A DNA stretch of 64,000 nt from Pseudomonas sp. ACM7. Lineage in GTDB: Bacteria; Pseudomonadota; Gammaproteobacteria; Pseudomonadales; Pseudomonadaceae. Position 1 is the first letter of the stretch, and each line of letters begins with the position of its first letter. Positions 56,564 through 64,000 of this stretch are shown one piece after another. Location of the stretch: assembly GCF_004136015.1 (NCBI RefSeq), contig NZ_CP024866.1:4457587-4521586 (forward strand), written 5' to 3'. The translations under genes and the position numbers were made by a program. The notes beneath the pieces were generated by a model, which saw only the letters and a list, made by a program, of their open reading frames with translations, ran no database searches and had not been told where the DNA came from.

Positions 56564-57301
56564 ATGTCCTTGCTGTGGTCGTTCAATGAGTGGATTGAGC
56601 ACTATGGATGGACGTTCATTCAGGCATCAGAGGTTACGGTCATGGCAGAGCGTGAATACAGAAAGCTTCAGGGGATGGCGTTGGAATTTGTTTCGGGAGT
56701 CCTGGAAGAGGATCGGCTCGAGCGCACGATCAGCTACTCGGCTACGTTCGACATGGCGCTGGACTTTACGCATTTTGTGCAGATGGCCAATGCATATATT
56801 CCGGGGTACCTGAACAGCCCTATCAATGCGATTCGACCCGAGCTGGACGGGTTCGGCTACCACTATGCTTACAATTACTTCTTCGATGCTGCTGGTAATG
56901 TTGGTGATAACCGCGCGTTGTTCGATGTCTTCACGTCCCCCCGTTTTTACATGGATCAATGGTCAAGTGGAGGGCTGGAGGAGCGTTATCACAAACCCCA
57001 ATTCAACGTGGCCGATGGCCGTTTGCAGGTTGTCTCGCGCAAGGACTTTCGTTGGGAGAACACGCGTGAGATCAGCGTCGAGGACCTGCCGGTCATTCGC
57101 TTTCAATGGGCGCTTAATCTCATGCTGGGGCACAACCTTTCTGGTCAGAAAGCGCCTTCATCCGTCGTGGTGCTCGGTTATGCAGAGGAGGATTTTGTAG
57201 AGGTGGAAGGTCTTCAAATGCACAGAGGTACGCGGTACATGGTCGGCAAGGCGCTTCATTTCGGTCCGATCCACAAAGAGCAGATTCTGACGGCGCGTTG
57301 A
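56564..57301 (+). CDS. Hypothetical protein of the island, 245 aa
   Basis: The preferred ATG is 56564 (MSLLWSFNEWIEHYGWTF); a TTG at 56534 and an ATG at 56639 are alternatives, since none has a strong ribosome-binding site. The protein is rich in aromatic residues (YHYAYNYFFDAAGN, RFYMDQWSSGGLEERYH), has no signal peptide or membrane helix, and contains a possible beta-rich C-terminal half. I recognise no family. It is preceded by copy 1 of the 20-bp element shared with the two large island proteins. Codon use is less GC-biased than the flagellar genes, suggesting acquisition. Confidence 0.7.
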   Translation: MSLLWSFNEWIEHYGWTFIQASEVTVMAEREYRKLQGMALEFVSGVLEEDRLERTISYSATFDMALDFTHFVQMANAYIPGYLNSPINAIRPELDGFGYHYAYNYFFDAAGNVGDNRALFDVFTSPRFYMDQWSSGGLEERYHKPQFNVADGRLQVVSRKDFRWENTREISVEDLPVIRFQWALNLMLGHNLSGQKAPSSVVVLGYAEEDFVEVEGLQMHRGTRYMVGKALHFGPIHKEQILTAR

Positions 57302-57326
57302 TCCATATTTGCAATCCATTGCGTTT

Positions 57327-57432
57327 GTAGCAGCTGCCGAGCCTGCGAGGCTGCGTCCGAGAACGAAGTTCTCGCAAAGGTTTACGACTGCTTCGCAGCC
57401 GGACGCAGCCTCGCGGGCTCGGCAGCTGCTAC
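57327..57432. repeat. Palindrome, GTAGCAGCTGCCGAGCC family
   Basis: GTAGCAGCTGCCGAGCCTGC and its inverted copy ending at 57432 enclose smaller complementary blocks. It is related to the repeat at 3758-3902 and lies between the 245-aa protein gene and the RAYT element. Confidence 0.85.
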
Positions 57433-57527
57433 AAAAGCTCAATGAAACCCTCTATTTCTTGTCTCTGCAAAAGTTGGAAGGCTTCTTGCGGTAGCGGCTC
57501 TGGAAATCCAGGGACAGACCACGTTCT

Positions 57528-58241
57528 CTAAAGCAAAGACTCAACGTCGAAATCAGTCGCTTTCTTCGGCCGTCCTGACTTGCCTCTTCTAACCCGTCGC
57601 CCCACCGCACCTTCAACCTCCGACTCAAATCTGGATCCACCAAGTATGTAATTACCGTTAGTAGACGATCGGATCTGATCCACCAAACCTGGGTCGAGTT
57701 GACTTTTGAAAAGCTCTCGATACGACGCCGTCCGCGGTAACCCCGTCTCACCCAGCGCGTTGTATTGCGCATGAGGCGTGATAAACCTTGACTCTTCTCC
57801 CTGCGCAGTGGCTCGATAACTCGTCCAACGATACTCGGCTGGATGCTCCACGATCCCCGCCCTGACCGGGTTCATTTCGATATAGCGATAGCAGGCTAAT
57901 ACGTAACTGTCCTCCTGCACCAGGCAGGAACTGAAACGGCCTTCCCACAGGGTTCCGGTTCTCTGATATGTGCGATTGACGTATTGGACATAGCGTTGAC
58001 CAAGCCCCTTCATCAGCAAGCTTGCTCCTGCAGGATGACTTGGCGTCAATAGCAGATGGACATGGTTGGTCATCAGGCACCACGCATGGGTCTCACAGGC
58101 CTGCTTTCTCGCCTGCTCGGCCAAGTGCTCCAGGTAAAAGAGGTAATCCTCTTGTGAGTAGAAACAGGCCGAGCGGTTATTCCCTCGCTGAATCAGATGC
58201 AGAGGGATTCCTGGCATCACTAAACGAGCTCTACGCGGCAT
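57528..58241 (-). CDS. REP-associated tyrosine transposase (RAYT, IS200-like Y1/HUH)
   Basis: The protein is 237 aa. It begins MPRRARLVMPGIPLHLIQRG and shows the HUH motif in LMTNHVHLLLTPSHP (His-Val-His) and the catalytic Tyr region YVLACYRYIEMNPVRAGIV. The C-terminal end is basic (GRRVRRGKSGRPKKATDF). Known role: single-copy domesticated transposases that act on REP/REPIN sequences. AAAGGA precedes the start. All key motifs are intact, so it is probably functional. Confidence 0.93.
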   Translation of the reverse strand: MPRRARLVMPGIPLHLIQRGNNRSACFYSQEDYLFYLEHLAEQARKQACETHAWCLMTNHVHLLLTPSHPAGASLLMKGLGQRYVQYVNRTYQRTGTLWEGRFSSCLVQEDSYVLACYRYIEMNPVRAGIVEHPAEYRWTSYRATAQGEESRFITPHAQYNALGETGLPRTASYRELFKSQLDPGLVDQIRSSTNGNYILGGSRFESEVEGAVGRRVRRGKSGRPKKATDFDVESLL

Positions 58242-58650
58242 ATGGAAATTCCTTTTTCCAGTTCATGGCACTTGAAGCCTAGCCAAAATCGGAGAAAACG
58301 TGTCCCTGGATTTTCCTCGATCTGATGGACGTGACTGGGCGGCGGTTGCGGGCGCAGATGGTGTCATAAACCAAAACGGGCGACCTCAGGGGACGCCCGT
58401 TTTTTGGGTTGATACCTGCTGCGCCTTCCGCGCATGAAGCGACAGACCACGATTAATATCGTGGTCTGTCCCCAGATTTTCCTAGAACTGCAGGGTAAGT
58501 GGACTTTTAGTCTTGGCTTGAGACCGGCTAATGGGGGGGCCCGGATTTCGCGAAAGCTGCCTTATCTGCTTCATTGCCAGCCTCAGCGGACGCTATGACT
58601 TCAGCGCTGCGTCCGACGGGTTGGGTTGTCCAGCACCAGGTTCACCTCGA
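58242..58650. other. Intergenic region between RAYT and the large modular protein
   Basis: It holds the right end of the RAYT element, an intrinsic terminator (58373-58405) and a short frame reading LMDVTGRRLRAQMVS before a stop at 58367, which might be the tail of a lost gene. No complete gene is seen. Confidence 0.5.
58373..58405 (+). terminator. Intrinsic terminator
   Basis: Stem AAAACGGGCG/CGCCCGTTTT with an 11-base loop, followed by TT. No intact plus-strand gene lies directly before it, so it may belong to a decayed gene. Confidence 0.8.
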
Positions 58651-61587
58651 TCAGTTTTTGGCGACAAATCTGAGGCGGATATTGTCGAGTTTTACAATAC
58701 CTTCGAAGATAAGCTTCAACTCGGACATACCTTTTTCGTCCATCAGCATAGGACGAGTGTAAACTCCCCAGCCGCTCGTGGGAGGCAGCTCCTCCCATCC
58801 TCCCCAACCGTCCCGCTGGACCGCCACTATCGTGATCGGGGCAGACTCATAGCTAAAGCTGAGTTCATAGAGTTCGCCCGGTTTTATACCCTCGTATGTT
58901 TTCTGCATCGTTAAAAAAATCGAGGGGGACGCATGTTCGAGAAAATACCCCCCGCCCTCAAAAACAATCTTTGATTGATCCTCGGGGCTGAGTAACGTCC
59001 ATCCTCCCCAATCGTAATTATCAAACGTCGTCAGATCATCCAGTACTGTCTGGACGGTATAAACCCTTGGTTGACATTCCACGGCGTCGGCCAGTGTCGC
59101 GCCCTGGTATAAACCCACCTTCAGCACCACCGTTAGCCTCGAATCCGCCTCACAGGCTCTTAACCATTCAACCTCAGCGGTATAGGTGAGACCTGAAGCC
59201 TGGTCATGCGTCGTCCCCACTAATTGGTCCTGCGTGCGTGTGGTGCCATTTTTCAATGTTTCTATATAGCTCAACCAGACAGGCAGGGCCGAACGCTGGA
59301 ATGGCCAGCGCGCGCATAGTACTTTTGTCGTGTCTTTCAGCGCGCGGGTATACAGCGTTTTTCCGCTAAAATTTTCGATCAGCGGCATTGGCATGTCTTG
59401 TCGCTGCAGTGTGCCTATGGTCAATGGCAGCTCCTCGGATGGTTTCGGTTCGGCATTGCCGACGATCACCCCGTAACTGACCGCTACTGACTTTCCGAGG
59501 TCGTGACCCACCATACTGTTGGGCACGGGAATCGATTTCTCCCCCACGATACCGACTTCAATCGGCTCGGTGGTGTGTGTACCCCCGCCCGCCGTACCTT
59601 GCCAGGTCACGATCAGCTTTTGCTCCGATGTCATGCCGTCGTACTGGGGCACGACCACGGTCAGGGTGTCTTTGGCTGCGATCGGGTTCAGGTTGCTGCC
59701 ATTGGCCTCTTTCACGCTCGGCGGGCCCAGCACCAACGCCGCCCCCACACTGAACTCCAACGCATTCGAATAACTGGTCCCACCGCCCACCGCCCGCTTG
59801 ATCGAGTACGACGCCGCGACCGTCCCCCCTTCGTTGCCCTTGATCAGCTCCGCCTTGATGCTGAACGGCACTGGTTGGCCGGCAGTGAACGAGCTCAGCT
59901 TGACCCAATCGCTGGCCGGGCCGGTCTTGGAACCGACCCACTCATAGGTCACCACATCGTCCTTGACCGTATTCAGGTACTTGACGGTCAGCGTGGTGCC
60001 CGGCCGGTCCGGCGGGAGCACACCGTCGACGACGCCGTCCACTTCCGGCTCCGGCAGTTCCAGGCGCGGTTCGCCGACCTGCAGCGGCGCCAGGTGCAGG
60101 GATTCGCGGATGGCGTGGGTGGCATTGACCTGGTTCAGCGTGCCCAGCACGGCGTCCTCGATCAGCAACTGGTAATAGAGTTCCAGGGTGCCACCCTTGA
60201 TGGGCGTGAGGTGCTCGCCCGCGACCGTGATGAACAGCGATTCACCGGCCTCGATCTCGCCATTGCTGATCGGACGCAGCCCCAGGTCGGGCAGGTAGGT
60301 GCCGAAGTCTGGCCGGGTGCCGAGCCAGAACAGCTTGATCGCCTGGCCGGCGGCGAACGATTTGTCGAACGGGATTTCGATACGCGTGCGCGGCAGCTCC
60401 GGGTCGATGGCGCCTTGCTGGGCGTCCTCGGCGATCGGCGCCTTGAGGCGCTGGATTTCGCCGATGACGCGGACGAATTGGCCCTTGGACTGCAGGTCGG
60501 GAGTGCCATCGGTTTTTTTCAGGCGATAGGAAAACACCACCTGGGTCTTGGCCAGTTGCTTGAGCACCGCGTTGGGCACTTTCAGCTCGGGGATGCTCGG
60601 GACATTGGTCAGTGGTTCGCCCTGGATCTCGAGGTCGACCGGTGCGCCCTCCACCGGGGTGCCCCTGACCCGAACGAAGATGATGTCGCCCAGCTTGAAG
60701 TTGTTGTCCACGGCCAGGATCTGCGCGGTCGCATCCTTGTCGCCCAGTTTGTCGACGTCGAGTACGTTGTTCTGGGCGTCCTTGACGATGGGCGCGGTGA
60801 GGCGCGTCTGGTCGACGCCGACCACCACCCGCTGCTCGGCGCACCAGTCTTCGGAGCGGTTTTCGACCACGTCGTAGACTTCGAAGGCCACGGCCAGGCC
60901 GCTGCTGTCCGAATCGCCCGCGGCACGAATGGTGGCTTCGTCGACCAGCACGACAATGGGATTGTTCGCAGGGTCCTTAACCTGAGCCTCGGTCAGCGGC
61001 TCGCTGAGGACAAACTTGCCACCCCAGGTCACCTGGATCACATCGCCCAGCGCCATGTTTGGGTAAGGCTGAATGGTGATCGGCACCCCGGCGGTGACGT
61101 TGTCCTTGTCGATGCCGCCGTCGAGGATCTCCTTCGGGATGGTCATGTGCAGTTCGGAATGGCCGGGCGTGTCGCCATTCTGGTCCTGGCCACCGGGCCG
61201 GGTGAGCTTGACGTACACCTTCATGACCTCGGAAGGCTCCGGCGTGCTGCCCAGGCGGGTGACACTGTACGACACGTGATGGACACCGTCGGCGATTCGC
61301 GCCGCCGGGATGAACAGCGTCAGCTCCGTGTCCTTCTCCTGCTGATCAACGGTCTCCTGCAACACCTGGTTGCTGGCGCCCCAGAAAATCACCAGCTTGT
61401 CGCCGACGGCCATGTTACCCCAGGGCCCGGCCTGGCATTGCAGGCCCTGGCGCGGGAAGTTGTCGAGCGCGGCGGCGATGTTGATGCCCCATTCGCCGGT
61501 GGGTAGGGGGCCGGTGCGGCCGGGGATTTTCAGTTCGCGCAGGACCAGCACGCTGCTGTCCGGGGAGAGGGGGGGTTGGCTGGTCAT
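58651..61587 (-). CDS. Large modular beta-rich protein with C-terminal carbohydrate-binding-like domain
   Basis: The protein is 978 aa from the ATG at 61587, which has AGGAG upstream. There is no signal peptide. It is built of ~110-130-residue modules sharing a GDxhxhxWxG core: VGDKLVIFWGA (~61-71), LGDVIQVTWGG (~180-190), LGDIIFVRVRG (~299-309), AGQAIKLFWLG (~430), VVTYEWVGS and QKLIVTWQG. This points to repeated Ig-like beta-sandwich modules. The C-terminal ~125 residues (NYDWGGWTLLSPEDQS; SFSYESAPITIVAVQRDGWGG; KLDNIRLRFVA) resemble a jelly-roll carbohydrate-binding module. It is a full-length paralogue of the divergent gene at 61809. Role is unknown; a surface or secreted adhesin/effector is possible. 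Confidence 0.8.
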   Translation of the reverse strand: MTSQPPLSPDSSVLVLRELKIPGRTGPLPTGEWGINIAAALDNFPRQGLQCQAGPWGNMAVGDKLVIFWGASNQVLQETVDQQEKDTELTLFIPAARIADGVHHVSYSVTRLGSTPEPSEVMKVYVKLTRPGGQDQNGDTPGHSELHMTIPKEILDGGIDKDNVTAGVPITIQPYPNMALGDVIQVTWGGKFVLSEPLTEAQVKDPANNPIVVLVDEATIRAAGDSDSSGLAVAFEVYDVVENRSEDWCAEQRVVVGVDQTRLTAPIVKDAQNNVLDVDKLGDKDATAQILAVDNNFKLGDIIFVRVRGTPVEGAPVDLEIQGEPLTNVPSIPELKVPNAVLKQLAKTQVVFSYRLKKTDGTPDLQSKGQFVRVIGEIQRLKAPIAEDAQQGAIDPELPRTRIEIPFDKSFAAGQAIKLFWLGTRPDFGTYLPDLGLRPISNGEIEAGESLFITVAGEHLTPIKGGTLELYYQLLIEDAVLGTLNQVNATHAIRESLHLAPLQVGEPRLELPEPEVDGVVDGVLPPDRPGTTLTVKYLNTVKDDVVTYEWVGSKTGPASDWVKLSSFTAGQPVPFSIKAELIKGNEGGTVAASYSIKRAVGGGTSYSNALEFSVGAALVLGPPSVKEANGSNLNPIAAKDTLTVVVPQYDGMTSEQKLIVTWQGTAGGGTHTTEPIEVGIVGEKSIPVPNSMVGHDLGKSVAVSYGVIVGNAEPKPSEELPLTIGTLQRQDMPMPLIENFSGKTLYTRALKDTTKVLCARWPFQRSALPVWLSYIETLKNGTTRTQDQLVGTTHDQASGLTYTAEVEWLRACEADSRLTVVLKVGLYQGATLADAVECQPRVYTVQTVLDDLTTFDNYDWGGWTLLSPEDQSKIVFEGGGYFLEHASPSIFLTMQKTYEGIKPGELYELSFSYESAPITIVAVQRDGWGGWEELPPTSGWGVYTRPMLMDEKGMSELKLIFEGIVKLDNIRLRFVAKN

Positions 61588-61650
61588 GGGGAGACTCCTG
61601 TCGGGGATAGGGATGACGGCGTTATTCAATGCCTGATGAGGTGGAGTTGG

Positions 61651-61670
61651 CTACTGTCAGAAATAACAGG
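61651..61670 (-). promoter_or_regulatory. Shared 20-bp element, copy 2
   Basis: On the minus strand it reads CCTGTTATTTCTGACAGTAG, identical to copies 1 and 3, and lies 63 bases before the start of the 978-aa protein. Confidence 0.7.
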
Positions 61671-61730
61671 TGAGCAGTGTTTCCAGACGAACGGTATTGC
61701 GCATTACCACCCGTCGGAATAAACCTCCGA

Positions 61731-61750
61731 CCTGTTATTTCTGACAGTAG
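61731..61750 (+). promoter_or_regulatory. Shared 20-bp element, copy 3
   Basis: CCTGTTATTTCTGACAGTAG lies 58 bases before the start of the second large protein. With copy 2 it forms a 100-bp inverted arrangement in the divergent promoter region. Confidence 0.7.
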
Positions 61751-61808
61751 GCAGCTTTGTGGGAGTGCGCCTTAAATAAGGCCGTCAACCCTCTCAAGAG
61801 CTTCCACC

Positions 61809-64000
61809 ATGAGCATTTTCAGCCCCCTCCTGTTTCCTCTGATCGAGCCCGGCACCGGTATCGGGTTGTTCGCGCTCAGGCCTTTGTTTATCGCAGGCAT
61901 GACCCAGCCCGTGGTGGACGGCGACGGCGGTATCAACATTGCCGTGGTGAGCGACTATCCCGACGGCGTGCTGTGTGTCATCGATCCGTACATGGGCATG
62001 CAAGTCGGGGATCAGCACGATATTTTTTGGGGGCCAGAGAAGATCTGGCACAAGGAAGTCTTGCTGGAAGAACTCGATAAGCGTTTATTTTTTTACCTGC
62101 CGACGAAGGACATCATCCCCGGTTGGGTCGAAACCGTGCATTACCAATTGACCCGCAAGGGCTCGACCACACCCGATGACCCGTCGGTGCCGTTGCGGCT
62201 ACTGGTCAAGCTCGACGAACCGGGTGGGGACGATAAATTTCCTCATCTGCCCGGCCATTCGGAGCTCAAGCCAGTCGGGATACCGGAGGATGTGAGGATA
62301 AACGGCGTCACCGCCGAATGGGCGGAAAAAGGTGTGCCGTTAACCGTACCGAAATATACGGGCATAAGGGTGCGCGACGTCATTTTTGTGTACTGGGGCA
62401 GCGTGCGTCTGCCACCTCACGTCGTTACCCAGGCCCAGGCCGATGGCATTGACCCCGTCATCGTTGTCGCGGATCAGGAGGCGATTCTCGCCGGGGGGGA
62501 CAGCGCCGCACTACTGGTGGAGTACGAGGTGCGCGATGAGGTCTGGAACTGGTCGCAAAAGCGCTCTCTGAGCACCACGGTGCTGGTCGACGCCGGCGCC
62601 TGGCGGCTGGAACCGCCGATTATCAAGGAGTCGATCAATGGCGTGGTCGACCTGATCAAGCTGGGCAAAGCCAACGTCACGGTACAGATTCATGTCCGTA
62701 CGGACGATTTCGATATCGGCGATACCGTGGTGATGACCTGGATCGGCACGCCGGCTCATGGCGAGCAACTGGTTCACCGTAGCAAGCCCACGCCAATCGA
62801 CAATATTCCGAGCGTCCTCGAGCTTGAGGTGCCGAACGCCGCTGTTCGCGCCATTGCCATGGGCAAGGCGGATGCTTCCTATGTGTTGACCAAAGCCGAT
62901 GGCAGCCCGCCGTTGTCATCCAAGCGCACCTTTGCCAATGTGGTCGGTGAAATCTCACAGTTGCCGGCCCCGACCATTCGCGAAGTCATCGGCGATACGC
63001 TGGAACCCACGCAAGGCATGGCGACGGTGGACATCGGGCCTTCTCCGCTCATCAAAGGAGGGGACCTGATCAACCTGGTCTGGCTGGGAACCAAATCCAA
63101 CAGCCAGCCGTACCTGCATGAAATACCGCACCTTGTCAGCGATGGCGAGGCCGGAAAAACCATCACGCTGTACGTGGAAGCGGAGCACATCAAGGTGCTC
63201 GAAAACGGCAAGCTCAACCTGTTTTACCGGGTCTCCAATGATAAGTCGGCGCTCTATGGCGTCAGTGAGTCCGAGCATGCGTTCTACAACGTCGAGCGCA
63301 TTCGCGCCGAGTTGCCGGCGCCTAAGGTGGTAGAAGCCCCGGACGACTTTCTTGACCCGGCGTGGGTGCCTGACAGCGCTACCTTGCGCATTGGTTACCT
63401 GGGGACAGCGGCAGGCGATGTGTTGACATATTACTGGAACGGGCCAACTGCCGCCGGCAGCACCAGCGACTGGATACCGATCACCACCATCATCGCTGGT
63501 AAACCGGTGGATTTTCGCATCGACGAGCAATTCATTACGCGGAATTTGAATCAGCAGGTCGAAGTGCGCTACACCCTCTTGCGTGCGGCTACGGGTAAGC
63601 ACAGCTATTCGGCGGTGTTGGAGTTGTATGTGGGTAAGGAGGTTAAGCCGAGCATCGACAAGGTCACCGACTCGCAGTTGCGGGATATCGCCAACCGCGG
63701 CACGACCGTCGATACCACGGTGATCCTGACGGGCAAGGCGACACCTAACCTGAAGGTCATCATTACCGATAACGACGCTCTGCCGCAGACGGTCGAGGTC
63801 GGGCCCGACGGGATCTGGACCTCGACCCGTACGGGGTTGACCCTGACCGCGCACAACTTTGTTGCCAAAGCAGCCTATGGCTCCGGGGTGGAGTCGCCTG
63901 CCTGGGGCGTGAATGTAGTGGCAGAGGTGCAGCCGACCATCGACAAGGTCACCGACTCGCAGTTGCGGGATATCGCCAACCGCGGCACGACCGTCGACAC
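61809..64000 (+). CDS. Second large modular beta-rich protein (paralogue, C-terminus beyond window)
   Basis: The frame opens with ATG at 61809 (MSIFSPLLFPLIEPGTGIGL) and stays open to the window end, 730 residues so far. Modules again carry the GDxhxhxWxG core: VGDQHDIFWGP (~67-76), RDVIFVYWGS, IGDTVVMTWIG, GGDLINLVWLG and AGDVLTYYWNG. It aligns with the 978-aa protein along its length, for example PGHSEL in both after the first module. From about residue 613 it switches to 95-residue repeats (IDKVTDSQLRDIANRGTTVD). No signal peptide is evident. Function is unknown; an adhesin-like or toxin-like large protein is plausible. Confidence 0.8.
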   Translation, partial: MSIFSPLLFPLIEPGTGIGLFALRPLFIAGMTQPVVDGDGGINIAVVSDYPDGVLCVIDPYMGMQVGDQHDIFWGPEKIWHKEVLLEELDKRLFFYLPTKDIIPGWVETVHYQLTRKGSTTPDDPSVPLRLLVKLDEPGGDDKFPHLPGHSELKPVGIPEDVRINGVTAEWAEKGVPLTVPKYTGIRVRDVIFVYWGSVRLPPHVVTQAQADGIDPVIVVADQEAILAGGDSAALLVEYEVRDEVWNWSQKRSLSTTVLVDAGAWRLEPPIIKESINGVVDLIKLGKANVTVQIHVRTDDFDIGDTVVMTWIGTPAHGEQLVHRSKPTPIDNIPSVLELEVPNAAVRAIAMGKADASYVLTKADGSPPLSSKRTFANVVGEISQLPAPTIREVIGDTLEPTQGMATVDIGPSPLIKGGDLINLVWLGTKSNSQPYLHEIPHLVSDGEAGKTITLYVEAEHIKVLENGKLNLFYRVSNDKSALYGVSESEHAFYNVERIRAELPAPKVVEAPDDFLDPAWVPDSATLRIGYLGTAAGDVLTYYWNGPTAAGSTSDWIPITTIIAGKPVDFRIDEQFITRNLNQQVEVRYTLLRAATGKHSYSAVLELYVGKEVKPSIDKVTDSQLRDIANRGTTVDTTVILTGKATPNLKVIITDNDALPQTVEVGPDGIWTSTRTGLTLTAHNFVAKAAYGSGVESPAWGVNVVAEVQPTIDKVTDSQLRDIANRGTTVD
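63654..64000 (+). repeat. Tandem 285-bp (95-aa) repeat in the large protein gene
   Basis: ATCGACAAGGTCACCGACTC at 63654 recurs at 63939. The 62 bases visible in the second copy differ from the first at one position. The array continues beyond the window. Confidence 0.85.

Larger units (their letters stand above)
57502..58482. mobile_element. RAYT element with imperfect inverted ends
   Basis: GGAAATCCAGGGACAGACC at 57502 (continuing ACG) is mirrored by CGTGGTCTGTCCCCAGATTT at 58460 (continuing TCC), about 20 of 23 positions matching. A truncated internal copy, CGTGTCCCTGGATTTTCC, is at 58299-58316. The right end forms a perfect 13-bp hairpin GACAGACCACGAT-TAAT-ATCGTGGTCTGTC at 58441-58470. 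These ends flank the transposase gene and are unlike the other REPINs in this window. Confidence 0.6.

Noticed and set aside
58531..58914. 127-aa frame overlapping the end of the 978-aa gene
   Set aside because: It overlaps the 3' end of a larger, better supported gene on the opposite strand and shows no domain.
59503..61506. 667-aa plus-strand frame inside the 978-aa protein gene
   Set aside because: The minus-strand frame is longer, has a good start site, and has a full-length paralogue next door; the plus frame has neither.
1..64000. CRISPR arrays, rRNA or tRNA genes, prophage
   Set aside because: The repeated palindromes are REP-type with irregular spacing. No cas, tRNA cloverleaf, rRNA or phage structural genes were recognised.

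Overview
The window is a GC-rich, gene-dense chromosome segment from a Pseudomonas of the P. fluorescens group. Support comes from the polar-flagellum gene order with FleQ/FleS/FleR control, the phhA-phhB-phhC operon divergent from phhR, typical Pseudomonas housekeeping neighbours, and many copies of the pseudomonad REP/REPIN palindromes (GTGGGAGC-GGGCTTGCTCGCGA type).

Region 1 (1-11.3 kb) is housekeeping and stress functions. It holds the start of trkH (cut by the window edge), a nitroreductase, a Cpx-like envelope-stress module (cpxR, a CpxP/Spy-like chaperone and cpxA, separated by palindromic repeats), yciI, yciB, rnm, yciO, scpA, scpB, a DUF1289 protein and rluB.

Region 2 (11.4-22.1 kb) starts with a two-gene unit: a 45-residue peptide gene, an intrinsic-terminator-like hairpin, and an M29-aminopeptidase-like metalloenzyme. 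This arrangement resembles a small RiPP-type locus. An 880-bp gene-poor region with two short ORFs follows, then an AroP-type permease, arfB, an MFS transporter, two small proteins, and the aromatic amino acid operon phhABC with its TyrR-family regulator phhR.

Region 3 (22.2-56.5 kb) is a nearly continuous flagellar cluster: flgFGHIJKL, a FabH-like ketoacyl synthase, fliC, flaG, fliD, fliS, fliT, fleQ, fleS, fleR, fliEFGHIJ, the hsbA-hsbR-hptB signalling trio, fliK, fliLMNOPQR and flhB. Promoter elements fit the Pseudomonas hierarchy: sigma-54 -24/-12 matches (GG-N10-GC) precede flgF, fleS, fliE, fliK and fliL, and a sigma-28-like promoter precedes fliC.

Region 4 (56.5-64 kb) is an accessory island next to flhB, where flhA would normally be expected soon afterwards. 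It holds an unrecognised 245-aa protein, a REP-associated tyrosine transposase (RAYT) element, and two divergently transcribed large modular proteins that are paralogues of each other; the second runs off the window. Each of the three non-RAYT genes is preceded, in the same orientation, by the same 20-bp sequence CCTGTTATTTCTGACAGTAG, containing CTGT-N8-ACAG. This looks like a shared operator defining a small uncharacterised regulon, and is the most interesting signal in the window together with the peptide/M29 pair.
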